DNA of 64,000 nucleotides from Helicobacter sp. MIT 11-5569. Lineage in GTDB: Bacteria; Campylobacterota; Campylobacteria; Campylobacterales; Helicobacteraceae. Positions within the stretch are counted from its first letter, which is position 1; each line of letters starts with the position of its first letter. Below the pieces are notes generated by a model. The model did not search any database and had not been told where the DNA came from. It was given only the letters and a program-made list of their open reading frames with translations. Positions 1 through 9,256 of the stretch are shown in pieces. The stretch lies in contig NZ_JRPB02000001.1 in assembly GCF_000765695.2 (NCBI RefSeq), forward strand, positions 369,361-433,360, written 5' to 3'. The position numbers and the translations under genes are program-made.

Positions 1-95
1 CTTCTAAATGGTCAGCATACGACCAATTAATTGCCAAATCACAACAACAAGCTAATGTTGTTCAGCAAATGATTCAACAATCTATGAACTCATAA
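1..95 (+). CDS. fliD: Flagellar cap protein FliD, C-terminal end (partial)
   Basis: An open frame enters from the left edge and stops with TAA at 93-95, nine bases before fliS. The visible 30 residues are rich in Gln and Ser and end in a Met-Asn-Ser tail, with a WSAYDQLIAK stretch near their start. FliD (the filament cap, on which flagellin polymerises outside the cell) normally sits directly upstream of fliS in Campylobacterota. The identification rests on this context and the general look of the C-terminus, because most of the gene lies outside the window. Confidence 0.7.
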   Translation, partial: SKWSAYDQLIAKSQQQANVVQQMIQQSMNS

Positions 96-104
96 AGGTT
101 TAAA

Positions 105-482
105 ATGAAAGGAAATTTAGCTTATAACTCATATCAACAAAATTCTGTAGCTGTGGAGTCTTCTGCAAGACTAGTAGAAATGCTTTATGAAGGGATTTTA
201 CGTTTTGCTTCAATGGCAAAACGCAGTATTGACTCACAAGATATTGAGAAAAAAATTTACTACATTAATCGCACTACAGATATTTTTGTAGAGCTTTTAA
301 GCTCATTAGATTATGAGAAAGGTGGGCAAGTAGCACATTATCTAACTGGGCTTTACACACACCAAATAAAGCTTTTAACACAGGCAAATATGGAAAACAA
401 CAAAGAAAAAATTGATATTGTTATCAAAGTAACAAAAGGCTTATTAGAAGCTTGGAAAGAGGTAAATCATGAATTGGCTTAA
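105..482 (+). CDS. fliS: Flagellin export chaperone FliS
   Basis: This 125-residue protein has the length and helical make-up of FliS, the cytoplasmic chaperone that binds the C-terminus of newly made flagellin and prevents premature polymerisation. The start has the family pattern NLAYNSYQQNSV, followed by the conserved LVEMLYEGILRF segment around residues 23-34. It lies directly after the fliD end and its stop overlaps the start of the next gene by 14 bases, suggesting translational coupling. The family assignment is firm. Confidence 0.95.
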   Translation: MKGNLAYNSYQQNSVAVESSARLVEMLYEGILRFASMAKRSIDSQDIEKKIYYINRTTDIFVELLSSLDYEKGGQVAHYLTGLYTHQIKLLTQANMENNKEKIDIVIKVTKGLLEAWKEVNHELA

Positions 483-720
483 TGAATTAAAAATAGCATA
501 TTTAAATAAAAACGATAACAAAATGGGTGAGTTGCTAGATAATTTACCAACTCTCAAAACACGTGATGAAATGTTTGAAGCTTTAGCAATTATGGAGCAA
601 ATCACAGAATACGCTAAAGAACAAAAAGAAAAACTAGGTGTTGAAATGCGCAAACTCAAACAAACTAGAAATTTTCTTCCCAAAGAAGAAAAAGTTTCTC
701 AACTTAATTTATCTTTTTAA
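469..720 (+). CDS. Small FliS-linked protein, possibly FliT-like
   Basis: This is an 83-residue, highly charged and mostly helical protein whose start lies inside the last codons of fliS. I recall a short protein in this place after fliD-fliS in H. pylori (HP0754), so the arrangement is probably conserved. In enterobacteria the gene after fliS is fliT, the FliD chaperone. The size and helical nature fit such a role, but I see no motif that proves it. No signal peptide or membrane segment is visible. Confidence 0.7.
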   Translation: MNWLNELKIAYLNKNDNKMGELLDNLPTLKTRDEMFEALAIMEQITEYAKEQKEKLGVEMRKLKQTRNFLPKEEKVSQLNLSF

Positions 721-761
721 AGTTTTGAGCTAAAATTTCTCTTTTTTATGGAGAAATTTCT

Positions 762-1667
762 ATGCAATGGAAACCAATTGATATTGAAGATAAAGAGTTG
801 CTAACTAGCTTCTTTGCTTCACACTCTATTTTAGTTTCAGATTTAACTTTTACAAATCTCTACCTTTGGCACTATGCAAGACATATTAGTTATATAATTC
901 TTAATGAATGCCTTGTGATTAAAACACAATATCCAGATGAAAATCCCTTTATTTTTTATCCTATTCACAAAAACAATGATTTAAATGCCAAAAAACAAAC
1001 CATTTTGCAGATTATGGAATCTTGCAAAGGCAAAGGCTTAAGATTTTCAATCCACTCCTTAAGTGAAGTTGATAAAGAAGAGCTAGAAAAGCTTATGCCA
1101 GATACATTTGATTTTATTTATAGAGAAGATCGCAGTGATTATATTTATTCTATCCCAGAACTTATCGAGCTAAAAGGAAAAAAATATCATAAGAAAAAAA
1201 CACACCTCAATCGCTTTGTAGAACGCTATGCTTTTACTTATGAGGCTCTTGATAGCCAAAATATCAATGAACTCATTAACACTTATCAAGCTTGGTTTGG
1301 AAAAATTAATGATGTTGCAAGTGATGGATTGCGCAATGAATATGTAGGAATTATAGAATCCCTAAGAGCATTTAACAATCTTGATTTTCAAGGTGGAATC
1401 TTACGTGTAGATGGACAAATTATCGCCTTTAGTTTTGGAGAACCACTCAATAAAGACACAGTTGTTATTCATATAGAAAAAGCTGATATTGAATTTCAAG
1501 GGGCTTATCAAGCAATCAACAGAGAGTTTTTAGCAAATGCTTGGAGTGATTATAAGCTTGTTAATCGAGAAGAAGACTTAGGAATTGAAGGCTTAAGAAA
1601 AGCAAAACAATCCTATCAACCCCTTTATTTACAGCAAAAATTTGACGCTGTTTTAAAAAATATTTAG
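762..1667 (+). CDS. DUF2156 (phosphatidylglycerol lysyltransferase C-terminal-like) protein
   Basis: This 301-residue soluble protein matches the DUF2156 family, a GNAT-like double fold related to the catalytic domain of aminoacyl-phosphatidylglycerol synthases. Typical features are the N-terminal SDLTFTNLYLWH segment, the central KKYHKKKTHLNRF basic stretch near residue 140, and the late block with GGILRVDGQIIAFSFGE and AYQAINREF. It has no membrane domain, unlike full MprF, so lipid lysylation cannot be assumed. A GGAG Shine-Dalgarno supports the start. It may share a transcript with the fliS genes 41 bases upstream. Confidence 0.85.
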   Translation: MQWKPIDIEDKELLTSFFASHSILVSDLTFTNLYLWHYARHISYIILNECLVIKTQYPDENPFIFYPIHKNNDLNAKKQTILQIMESCKGKGLRFSIHSLSEVDKEELEKLMPDTFDFIYREDRSDYIYSIPELIELKGKKYHKKKTHLNRFVERYAFTYEALDSQNINELINTYQAWFGKINDVASDGLRNEYVGIIESLRAFNNLDFQGGILRVDGQIIAFSFGEPLNKDTVVIHIEKADIEFQGAYQAINREFLANAWSDYKLVNREEDLGIEGLRKAKQSYQPLYLQQKFDAVLKNI

Positions 1668-1732
1668 AATCTGAAAAACTTTAACAACCACTAATGGAAT
1701 CCAAAGAGTTAAACTCCTTAGCTTCCCAAAAC

Positions 1733-3766
1733 TTAATCGACCTTATCCTCTTTAACTGCTACAAAAATCATAGCATGCAAAGACCTCCTTGTATATTCTG
1801 TATATACGCTTTGTTGTGGATTACAAATATCACTACAAATAAGATAGTGTTTTTGTCCAATTTTCATAATTTGATTCATTTTTTTAAGATTTTTAAAATC
1901 AATAATTTCATTTTGTGAAAACTCTTCAAAATCAAAATCAGGTTTAGTTGTAGCCAAAACATTTTTATAATCGTTAAAAACAATACTAAAAATCTCACTA
2001 TTTTCAGAAATAATTGTAGATTCGTTAGGTAATACTTGATTTAAAAAATCTTGAATTTTTTCAAAATCAAGCACAAACACAAGCCCACCTAGCAAATGAT
2101 GCGCAGAATCTTTAAGATACATATACATTAATATCGTTGGCTTGTCGCCGTATAAAAAAGTTGGCTCAAAATTAGAAACAATAACATCACTTCCAGCTAC
2201 TCCAGAAAAATTAATTTTCTTTTTATTGAGTGTATTGTCATCTAACCCATTTTGTAAAATTGTCCCATCTTTGTCAAAAAATGCTACATTATAAAAATAC
2301 TCAAAATCTTGTTCTAAAGAAGCTAAATGTGCCTTAACTTCAGAATCTACAGCTGCTTCTTGCCCAATTTTGCCAAGGTATTCTATGAACTCTAAATTAT
2401 TACAAACTTGATTGACATCTTCAATTGCCTTTGCAAATAATTTATCAGTTGCTAAAACAAGATATTTAGAATAATATTCTACAATATTAAACAATGCGCC
2501 ATAGATGCCCTTTTGTAGTTCTTCTGTTGATTGAATACATAGCGTATTCATCTCTTCACTTAAAATTCTAATGTTATTAAGAATCGGATTTAACGCATAA
2601 GAGTGGCTTTTTGAAGCGATAATTTCTCCATTAATTACTACATCACCAAGTTCTTCATTAATATTTTCACCTTCTGCAATTACACGCTCAAGATCTTCAG
2701 CAACAAGCAAAGAATTTTCCAAAAGTTCATCGCTAATCTCTCTATTAATTTGACGCTTCGCATCAAACGCAACATATAAAGGCACGATTCTACAAATACT
2801 ACAATTCTTAATTACACTCTCTAAATGGTCTAGCCCACTCACTCTTCCAAATGCTACCATACAAGTTTTTGCACGATTCTCCAAAAAAGTATATTCTTGA
2901 TACTTATTAAATGCTAAAACCTGTCCAACAGGAAATGTTTTTGCATTATCAGAAAACGCAACACGTTCTTTGTCATCTGTTACAAGCAAATTCCCTTGAG
3001 GCAAGCGGTAAGGAAAATACCCTAAAATCTCTTTAACTTTTTCTTGAATATTAACAACAAACACTGCAATCACACTTGGAGCCATTTCCTTGTTTGTGCG
3101 TAATGGAATCGTAAAAAATAATTCCAACTTTTCATCTGCAACATCTTCTCTAACATAATAAAAATCAACTTTTTGGCAATATTCCATATAAGATTTTTCT
3201 TTACCACCATCTAATACATTTTGGAGCTTTGTTTTTGTATTGCTTTCTTGATCTCCTACAAATTTTATACGCCCTAATTGTGCTCCATCATTTGCAAAAC
3301 AAAAAATATCTTTATAAGAATTTTGAGAGTTTTTGCCAAAATTTTGTAAAATCTGAATCATCGCATCAAAGGATGCTTTTGACGCTTCTTTCTCTGTCGC
3401 ACTTATATAATCAACCGCAAAACTATGTAACGCATTATTCCTAGAAAGCTCCAAGATACTTTCATGACACCCCCTAACAAACATTCCTAGCATATCACCA
3501 ATTACTTTTGCTGAAGTTTGCGCCTCTTCATATGCGTTATAAAAATTTTGCTCCATAATTGTTTGGATTAATTCGTCTTGAAGATTCTCAAATTTTTCTT
3601 GAGTTTTCTCCATATAATCAAACAAATTTTCAGCAATATCAAGAGAACTGATTTTTCCTGTTAAAGTTGTTTTGCTCAACAAAGTATTTAATGATGAGAA
3701 TTGGGACTGATAGCGTTGCACCATCGGAACATAGTTGCTTAGGATATTGACGACTGATTGCTCCAT
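1733..3766 (-). CDS. Cytoplasmic protein with PDC/cache-like sensor regions
   Basis: This is a 677-residue protein with no signal peptide or clear membrane helix. After a helical N-terminus (about residues 1-80), two stretches look like PDC/cache sensor folds: about 90-330, and about 470-640, the latter including FFDKDGTIL and a later LLGGLVFVLDFEKIQDFL helix-strand segment. A helical linker with acidic coiled-coil character lies between them. There is no methyl-accepting, kinase or GGDEF output domain. Cache modules bind small ligands in chemoreceptors, usually outside the cell, so a soluble protein made only of such regions is unusual. The start follows an AAGGAT ribosome site. Domain assignment is by pattern only. 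Confidence 0.6.
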   Translation of the reverse strand: MEQSVVNILSNYVPMVQRYQSQFSSLNTLLSKTTLTGKISSLDIAENLFDYMEKTQEKFENLQDELIQTIMEQNFYNAYEEAQTSAKVIGDMLGMFVRGCHESILELSRNNALHSFAVDYISATEKEASKASFDAMIQILQNFGKNSQNSYKDIFCFANDGAQLGRIKFVGDQESNTKTKLQNVLDGGKEKSYMEYCQKVDFYYVREDVADEKLELFFTIPLRTNKEMAPSVIAVFVVNIQEKVKEILGYFPYRLPQGNLLVTDDKERVAFSDNAKTFPVGQVLAFNKYQEYTFLENRAKTCMVAFGRVSGLDHLESVIKNCSICRIVPLYVAFDAKRQINREISDELLENSLLVAEDLERVIAEGENINEELGDVVINGEIIASKSHSYALNPILNNIRILSEEMNTLCIQSTEELQKGIYGALFNIVEYYSKYLVLATDKLFAKAIEDVNQVCNNLEFIEYLGKIGQEAAVDSEVKAHLASLEQDFEYFYNVAFFDKDGTILQNGLDDNTLNKKKINFSGVAGSDVIVSNFEPTFLYGDKPTILMYMYLKDSAHHLLGGLVFVLDFEKIQDFLNQVLPNESTIISENSEIFSIVFNDYKNVLATTKPDFDFEEFSQNEIIDFKNLKKMNQIMKIGQKHYLICSDICNPQQSVYTEYTRRSLHAMIFVAVKEDKVD

Positions 3767-3937
3767 TGAATTATCCTTGTTTGTTAATAAAATTTTACAA
3801 TTATAGCAATATAATCTGAAATAATGCCAATTTTACCTAATATCAAATCCTAGATTTGTAAAAAATTGATAAATAAAGCTAAAAATGATTCTTAAAAAAA
3901 CAGAATCTTAAGGTAGAATTTTATACAAAAGCTGAAA

Positions 3938-3962
3938 AACTTCGGGGAAAAAACCCGAAGTT
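3938..3962 (-). terminator. Rho-independent terminator of the cytochrome c peroxidase gene
   Basis: A perfect 9-base stem (AACTTCGGG / CCCGAAGTT) with a 7-base loop lies just past the stop of the peroxidase gene. On the minus strand it is followed by a T5 run, the normal layout of an intrinsic terminator. Confidence 0.85.
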
Positions 3963-3972
3963 ATACAGAATC

Positions 3973-5010
3973 TTAAAGTTCTGGTTTTGGTGTTTTTTCA
4001 GTAGAAACTGGAAGTTGAGGATAAATAATTTGTGGTTTCTCACCTGTTAGAGAATTCAGGAAAGTTGCAATTTGTTGTGCTTCTTTGTTAGAAATCTCAA
4101 TACCTAATTGTATGCTTCCCATCTCTTTGATTGCTTCTGTTAAGCTCCAAACCGCTCCATTATGGAAATATGGTGCAGTTTCAGCAACATTACGCAATGT
4201 TGGTGTTTTTACCATTCCATTTGCATCACCTTTGAAATCCCCAAGATTTGCAAATTTATATTTACCTGCTACTTCAAAAGCTTGCATTGATCCACCAAGA
4301 TTTGGTCCTGTATGGCAAGCTGTGCAACCTTTGTCGATGAAAACTTGTAAGCCTTTTTTCTCATCATTTGTTAAAGCTTTTTCATCTCCCTTTAAAAATG
4401 CATCATAACGTGAAGGAGTAATCAAAGTGCGCTCAAAAGTTGCAATTGCATCAGCAATATTATCAAATGTTACTCCTTTTCTGCCATAGATTTTTTCAAA
4501 TTCTGCCTTATACTCTGGTAGAGATGAGATTTTCTCTACTGCAAGTTTTGCAGGAGTAGCCATTTCTGGTTCTGCTTCAATAGGTCCTTTAGCTTGGTCA
4601 GCTAATGTTCCAGAGCGTCCATCCCAAAACTGCGCAGAGTTAAGAACAGAGTTATACACAGTAGGAGAATTAAGATGATGAGGATTTGCTGTCCATTTAT
4701 GTCCAACAGCTGCAGAGATTCCATCTGCTCCACCCATACCTAAATTATGACAGGTATTACAAGAAATTAAACCACTTTTTGATAGGCGTGGCTCAAAATA
4801 CAATTTTTTACCAAGTTCTGCTTTTTCTTCAGAAAAAGGCGTAAATTTTAGATTCATCTCTTTAAAGATTGCCTCAACTTCACTTTGATTACTAGGCAAT
4901 GGAACAAGTCCATTATCTTTTGCGCTTTGAAGCAAATTAGAATCTGCTGCATTTAACGTCAATGCAGAAACAACAACAAGCGTAGATAACGACATAATAA
5001 ATCGCTTCAC
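3973..5010 (-). CDS. ccp: Di-haem cytochrome c peroxidase
   Basis: This 345-residue periplasmic enzyme reduces hydrogen peroxide to water using electrons from cytochrome c. A Sec signal peptide (about residues 1-21, ending LNAA) is followed by two CxxCH haem sites, Cys84-Cys87-His88 (CNTCH) and Cys229-Cys232-His233 (CTACH), as expected for the bacterial two-haem family. The start codon is GTG with a TAAGGAG site upstream. A 15-base palindrome 20-odd bases further upstream may be an operator. The gene stands alone between acnB and the cache-like gene and has its own terminator. Confidence 0.95.
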   Translation of the reverse strand: MKRFIMSLSTLVVVSALTLNAADSNLLQSAKDNGLVPLPSNQSEVEAIFKEMNLKFTPFSEEKAELGKKLYFEPRLSKSGLISCNTCHNLGMGGADGISAAVGHKWTANPHHLNSPTVYNSVLNSAQFWDGRSGTLADQAKGPIEAEPEMATPAKLAVEKISSLPEYKAEFEKIYGRKGVTFDNIADAIATFERTLITPSRYDAFLKGDEKALTNDEKKGLQVFIDKGCTACHTGPNLGGSMQAFEVAGKYKFANLGDFKGDANGMVKTPTLRNVAETAPYFHNGAVWSLTEAIKEMGSIQLGIEISNKEAQQIATFLNSLTGEKPQIIYPQLPVSTEKTPKPEL

Positions 5011-5034
5011 GAAAACTCCTTAATACACAAAATT

Positions 5035-5049
5035 GATTATTAAATAATC
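5035..5049. promoter_or_regulatory. Palindromic operator candidate upstream of ccp
   Basis: GATTATT-A-AATAATC is a perfect 7-base inverted repeat around one central base, lying between the acnB terminator and the ribosome site of the peroxidase gene. AT-rich palindromes of this shape resemble Fur or PerR boxes, and peroxidases are typical targets of those regulators. This is a visual match only; no regulator gene is in the window. Confidence 0.4.
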
Positions 5050-5160
5050 GCGAGTGATTCTAGCAATATTCAATTTGAAAAAGCATTAAAAAAGATGATT
5101 TTATTGTTTATAAAATTAAAGAAAAAATAAATTTAACCAAGATGAGAGATTTTGTAACAT

Positions 5161-5185
5161 AGCCTAAAGAAATATCCTTTAGGCT
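5161..5185 (-). terminator. Hairpin after acnB
   Basis: AGCCTAAAG and CTTTAGGCT form a 9-base perfect stem around a 7-base loop, eight bases beyond the acnB stop. The T-run that follows on the minus strand is weak, so termination may be partial. Confidence 0.65.
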
Positions 5186-5193
5186 AAATATTA

Positions 5194-7740
5194 CTATAAA
5201 GTATAATCTTGTAAAAGATTAAAATTTAAGTAGCGATAGATTTGTGATTCTTTTCCTTCAATTTTTCTAGGAATCAAATCCAAATATTCTTGTTTTGTTG
5301 GAATTTTACCAAGCAATGCACAAACTGCCGCTAACTCTGCGCTACCCAAATAAACTTGCGCACCTTTTCCCATACGATTATCAAAATTACGTGTAGAAGT
5401 TGAGAACACAACCGCATTATCCCTAACGCGTGCTTGATTTCCCATACATAAACTACAACCCGGAATCTCTATTCTAGCTCCAGCTGCTCCAAAGAGTGAA
5501 TAATATCCCTCATCTGTAAGTTGTTTTGCATCCATTTTTGTAGGTGGCGCAACCCAAAGTGTTGTTGGAACCATTCCCTCTCCGCGCAAAACTTCACCAA
5601 GCGCACGATAATGCCCGATATTTGTCATACAGCTTCCCACAAAAACTTCATCAACTTTATGTGGGCGTTTGGAGCTACTTAAAATTTCACTAAGCGTTGC
5701 AACATCATCAGGGTCATTTGGACAAGCCAAAATCGGTTCTGTTACTTCATTAAGATTAATTTCAATCACAGCTGCATATTCTGCATTAGAATCTGCTTTT
5801 AATAGCACAGGATTATCAATCCATTCTTGCATTTTTTGCGCTCTTCTTTGGAGAGTTTTTGCATCTTGATAACCCGCTTCAATCATCGCATTGATTAATG
5901 TGATATTAGATTTGAGATATTCAATAATTGGTTCTTTGTTTAATGCCACACTACATGCTGCTGCACTGCGTTCAGCACTCGCATCGCTAAGCTCAAATGC
6001 TTGCTCTACTTTTAAATCTGGCAAACCTTCAATCTCTAAGATTCTACCGCTGAAAATATTTTTCTTTCCTTTTTTCTCAACTGTTAGCAAACCTTGCTTA
6101 ATAGCATAATAAGGAATCGCATTGACTAAATCACGCAAAGTAATTCCCGGCTGTAATTTTCCACTAAAGCGCACAAGCACAGATTCTGGCATATCTAATG
6201 GCATAGAGCCTGTAACCGCCGCAAAAGCAACTAATCCACTTCCTGCTGGGAAGCTAATTCCAATAGGGAATCGCGTATGAGAATCCCCACCTGTTCCAAC
6301 TGTATCTGGCAATACCATACGATTTAGCCAAGAGTGGATAACACCATCACCCGGACGCAAAGCAACACCTCCGCGACTACTCATAAATTGTGGCAATGTT
6401 GCATGCAACTTCACATCAGCAGGTTTTGGATAAGCAGCAGTATGGCAGAAACTTTGCAATACAAAATCTGCACTAAAGCCTAAAGAAGCAAGTTCTTTAA
6501 CTTCATCTCTAGTCATTGCACCTGTAGTATCTTGACTTCCAACTGTGCTAACGCGTGGCTCACAATATGTTCCGGGTAAAACTCCCTCTACTCCACAAGC
6601 ACGTCCTACCATTTTTTGCGCCAAACTAAAGCCTTTTGCACTAGAAGTTGGCTGTGCAGGTTTTGCAAAGATTTTCTCTTCTGGCATTCCTAAAGCTTCT
6701 CTAGCTTTTGCTGTTAGCCCGCGTCCAATAATTAAATTGATACGCCCGCCTGCACGAATTTCATCTGCAAGTGTTGTTGGTTTTAAATCAAACTTTGATA
6801 CCACTGCGCCATTTTTATGAATCTCTCCTTTAAAAGGATAAATTTCAATAACATCTCCTTCATTTAATTCTGTAACAGGAGCAATAATTGGCAAACACCC
6901 ACTATCTTCGCAAGTGTTAAAGAAAATTGGAGCAATCACGCTTCCAATGACTAATCCACCAGCCTTTTTATTTGGGATAAATGGAATCTCACGCCCCATA
7001 TGCCATACAAGCGAGTTACAAGCAGACTTTCTTGAGCTTCCAGTCCCCACAACATCACCCACATACACAAGTGGATAACCTTTTTCTTTTAGTTTTTCGA
7101 TTCTACCAAAAGCATTTTCAGTTCTAGCCTTCAACATTGCTTGTGCGTGAAGAGGAATATCGCTTCTCGTAAAAGCATCTCCTGCTGGGCTTAAATCATC
7201 AGTATTTGTTTCTCCATCAATCTTAAAAACAACTGCTGTAATTTTTTCTTCTAATGCAGGCTTACTTAAAAACCATTCTGCATTCGCCCAAGATTCCAAC
7301 ACTTCTTTTGCATAAGTGTTACTTTTAGAGATTTCTACAACTTCATTAAAAGCATCATAAACAAGTAATGTATGTTTTAAAGCCTCCGCAGCAGCTTTTG
7401 CTAACTCTGCATTGCTAGATTTCAGTGCTTTAATAAGAGGATTAATATTATATCCCCCAAGCATTGTTCCAAGTAACTTCACCGCTTCAATGCTAGAGAT
7501 TCCATTAATCTTTTCTCTACCTTCTACAATAGAATCTAAGAATTCTGCTTTAACTTTCGCAGCTTCATCAACTCCGGGGCTAACACGATTTGATAACAAT
7601 TCTATCAATTCCTCTGAACGTTCCCCTTTTTTTAATAGCTCAATCATTTCAAGCACTTGCTCTTTTGTTAGTGGCAAAGGTGGAATATTTTGCTTTGCGC
7701 GCTCTTTTACTTGCTTATCATATTCTTCAAAGAAATTCAT
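5194..7740 (-). CDS. acnB: Aconitate hydratase B
   Basis: This 848-residue protein has the full length and domain order of AcnB: N-terminal HEAT-like domain, swivel domain (around residues 160-370), then the Fe-S catalytic core. The [4Fe-4S] ligands appear in [11 protein letters not shown] and in GCSLCMGNQ, and the substrate-binding segments [10 protein letters not shown] and [12 protein letters not shown] are present. It interconverts citrate and isocitrate in the cytoplasmic TCA cycle. The ATG follows an AAAGGAG site. It is transcribed divergently from cysK and ends at its own hairpin. Nothing suggests truncation. Confidence 0.97.
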   Translation of the reverse strand: MNFFEEYDKQVKERAKQNIPPLPLTKEQVLEMIELLKKGERSEELIELLSNRVSPGVDEAAKVKAEFLDSIVEGREKINGISSIEAVKLLGTMLGGYNINPLIKALKSSNAELAKAAAEALKHTLLVYDAFNEVVEISKSNTYAKEVLESWANAEWFLSKPALEEKITAVVFKIDGETNTDDLSPAGDAFTRSDIPLHAQAMLKARTENAFGRIEKLKEKGYPLVYVGDVVGTGSSRKSACNSLVWHMGREIPFIPNKKAGGLVIGSVIAPIFFNTCEDSGCLPIIAPVTELNEGDVIEIYPFKGEIHKNGAVVSKFDLKPTTLADEIRAGGRINLIIGRGLTAKAREALGMPEEKIFAKPAQPTSSAKGFSLAQKMVGRACGVEGVLPGTYCEPRVSTVGSQDTTGAMTRDEVKELASLGFSADFVLQSFCHTAAYPKPADVKLHATLPQFMSSRGGVALRPGDGVIHSWLNRMVLPDTVGTGGDSHTRFPIGISFPAGSGLVAFAAVTGSMPLDMPESVLVRFSGKLQPGITLRDLVNAIPYYAIKQGLLTVEKKGKKNIFSGRILEIEGLPDLKVEQAFELSDASAERSAAACSVALNKEPIIEYLKSNITLINAMIEAGYQDAKTLQRRAQKMQEWIDNPVLLKADSNAEYAAVIEINLNEVTEPILACPNDPDDVATLSEILSSSKRPHKVDEVFVGSCMTNIGHYRALGEVLRGEGMVPTTLWVAPPTKMDAKQLTDEGYYSLFGAAGARIEIPGCSLCMGNQARVRDNAVVFSTSTRNFDNRMGKGAQVYLGSAELAAVCALLGKIPTKQEYLDLIPRKIEGKESQIYRYLNFNLLQDYTL

Positions 7741-7913
7741 TAGCCTATCTCCTTTAATTTTGGGTTTATTTCAACCTAACAATAATACAAGAATTTCTAT
7801 CCATTTGCGCAAATTTAGATAAATATTTTTTAATCTTTTTTAAAAAGCTGTGTAAAATTGTATTTTTTCTCAACTTTTCAAAATACCTTAAAATTTTTAA
7901 ATTTATTTTAAGT

Positions 7914-7919
7914 TATAAT
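7914..7919 (+). promoter_or_regulatory. Sigma-70-like -10 box for cysK
   Basis: TATAAT in an A/T-rich stretch, 45 bases before the cysK ATG. No clear -35 box is seen, which is usual for the vegetative promoters of Campylobacterota. Confidence 0.55.
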
Positions 7920-7964
7920 ATTTTAAAAAGATTGCTTTATCACTTCAAGAAAAAGGAATATTCT

Positions 7965-8882
7965 ATGAAAATTATCCATTCCATCACAGAGGCAATCGGA
8001 AATACACCACTTTTAAAGCTCGAAAAATTATCCAAAGAATGCGGGGCAAACATTTATGCAAAATGTGAATTTTTTAATCCTACAAGCTCTGTAAAAGACA
8101 GAATCGCACTTGGTATGATTGAAGATGCTCTGCAAAGTGGAACAATCAATCAAAATACAATTTTAATTGAGCCTACAAGTGGAAATACAGGAATTGGTCT
8201 TGCCGCAGTCTGTGCCGCAAAAGGCATAAAGCTTATTCTTACAATGCCAGAATCTATGAGTATTGAGCGCAGACGACTTATGGCTGCACTTGGTGCAGAA
8301 CTTGTTTTAACTCCAAAAGAACAAGGAATGAAGGGTGCAGTAAATCGTGCCACAGAATTACAAGCAAGCACACCAAATTCTATTATCTTGCAACAATTTC
8401 AAAATGCTTCAAACCCTAAAGCGCACAGAGAGCACACTGCGCTTGAAATTTTAGATGCGCTAGAAAATAAAGTTGATATTTTTATCTCTGCAGTTGGAAC
8501 AGGCGGAACTTTAAGCGGTGTAGGTTCTGTTTTAAAACAACGCAATCCCAATGCTCAAGTCATTGCCGTAGAACCAATAAATTCTGCTGTATTAAGCGGT
8601 GAAGCACCAGGACCACATAAGATTCAAGGAATCGGGGCAGGATTTATTCCAGATACATTAGATAGAAATTTAATTGATGCAATCTTAAAAGTTGATGTAG
8701 AATGGGCTTATAAAGAATCACGCGAAATTGCAAAAAATGAAGGTGTTTTAGTTGGAATCTCAAGCGGAGCAAATCTTTGGGCAGCACGCGAAATTGCAAA
8801 AAGTAATCCGGGTAAAAATATCGTTACGATTCTCTGCGATACAGGAGAACGCTACCTAAGCACAGAACTTTATGCAGAGTAA
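7965..8882 (+). CDS. cysK: Cysteine synthase A (O-acetylserine sulfhydrylase)
   Basis: This PLP enzyme makes cysteine from O-acetylserine and sulfide. I chose the ATG after AAAAGGAATATTCT, giving 305 residues; the frame is open further upstream, but that extension has no ribosome site. The PLP lysine is Lys44 in NPTSSVKDR, the substrate loop is PTSGNTGIG, and the phosphate-binding loop is VGTGGTLSG; a GISSGAN motif follows near the C-terminus. No cysE is adjacent. A single-gene transcript is likely, running from the -10 box to a hairpin about 95 bases after the stop. Confidence 0.96.
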   Translation: MKIIHSITEAIGNTPLLKLEKLSKECGANIYAKCEFFNPTSSVKDRIALGMIEDALQSGTINQNTILIEPTSGNTGIGLAAVCAAKGIKLILTMPESMSIERRRLMAALGAELVLTPKEQGMKGAVNRATELQASTPNSIILQQFQNASNPKAHREHTALEILDALENKVDIFISAVGTGGTLSGVGSVLKQRNPNAQVIAVEPINSAVLSGEAPGPHKIQGIGAGFIPDTLDRNLIDAILKVDVEWAYKESREIAKNEGVLVGISSGANLWAAREIAKSNPGKNIVTILCDTGERYLSTELYAE

Positions 8883-8976
8883 TAAGGTAACATTATCACT
8901 TACAAATCTAATGAACACTTTGTATAATTATGTTGCCCATTTGAAAAATATCACTAAGATAAAGAATCTGAAAAAT

Positions 8977-9001
8977 AGCCAAGCTTAAATTAGCTTTGGC
9001 T
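8977..9001 (+). terminator. Putative cysK terminator hairpin
   Basis: AGCCAAGCT pairs with AGCTTTGGCT, with one bulged T, around a short loop. The following sequence is only moderately T-rich, so the strength is uncertain. Confidence 0.5.
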
Positions 9002-9199
9002 TGGTTCTTGATTTTACCTCCCCCCTTTTTTAAAAAAATTAATATTCTCCCTTCTTATACTTCTAAAGTTTTATTAATACTATTTAATAATCAAAGTAGA
9101 TTCCATTTTTTTATTTTTGAAACTTTATTTTAACCTTTTAAAGAATTTTATAAAAAGAAAAGCTAGAATTTATTTTTATTTTGCTACCTTACCACCCTA

Positions 9200-9205
9200 T
9201 ATAAT
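9200..9205 (+). promoter_or_regulatory. -10 box for thiC
   Basis: TATAAT about 50 bases upstream of the thiC start, preceded by an A/T-rich tract with no recognisable -35 box. The start codon itself follows GGAAAAAGGAGC, a strong ribosome site. Confidence 0.5.
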
Positions 9206-9256
9206 CTAAAAATTATAAGACCAAACCTTACTCAAGATAAGGAAAAAGGAGCTTTT

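Larger units (their letters stand above)
8883..9256. other. 374-base cysK-thiC intergenic region
   Basis: This is the longest stretch without a gene. It holds an imperfect hairpin after cysK, a C6-T6-A7 run (9020-9038) and an AT-rich promoter region ending in TATAAT at 9200-9205. I looked for a thiamine pyrophosphate riboswitch (CUGAGA and the downstream conserved core) and found none; the leader after the -10 box is only about 45 bases, too short to hold one. A 25-codon frame from 8911 lacks a ribosome site and is not called. Confidence 0.7.

Noticed and set aside
1694..1918. 74-codon plus-strand frame at the end of the cache-like gene
   Set aside because: It overlaps the opposite-strand gene for most of its length and has no ribosome site or protein-like composition.
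6545..6820. Open frames opposite acnB and other long genes
   Set aside because: They are antisense shadows of well-identified genes, without ribosome sites or recognisable protein sequence.
8911..8988. 25-codon frame between cysK and thiC
   Set aside because: No ribosome site, no recognisable protein, and it runs into the cysK hairpin.
9039..9256. TPP riboswitch upstream of thiC
   Set aside because: The conserved THI-box core elements are not present and the distance from the -10 box to the start codon is only about 50 bases.
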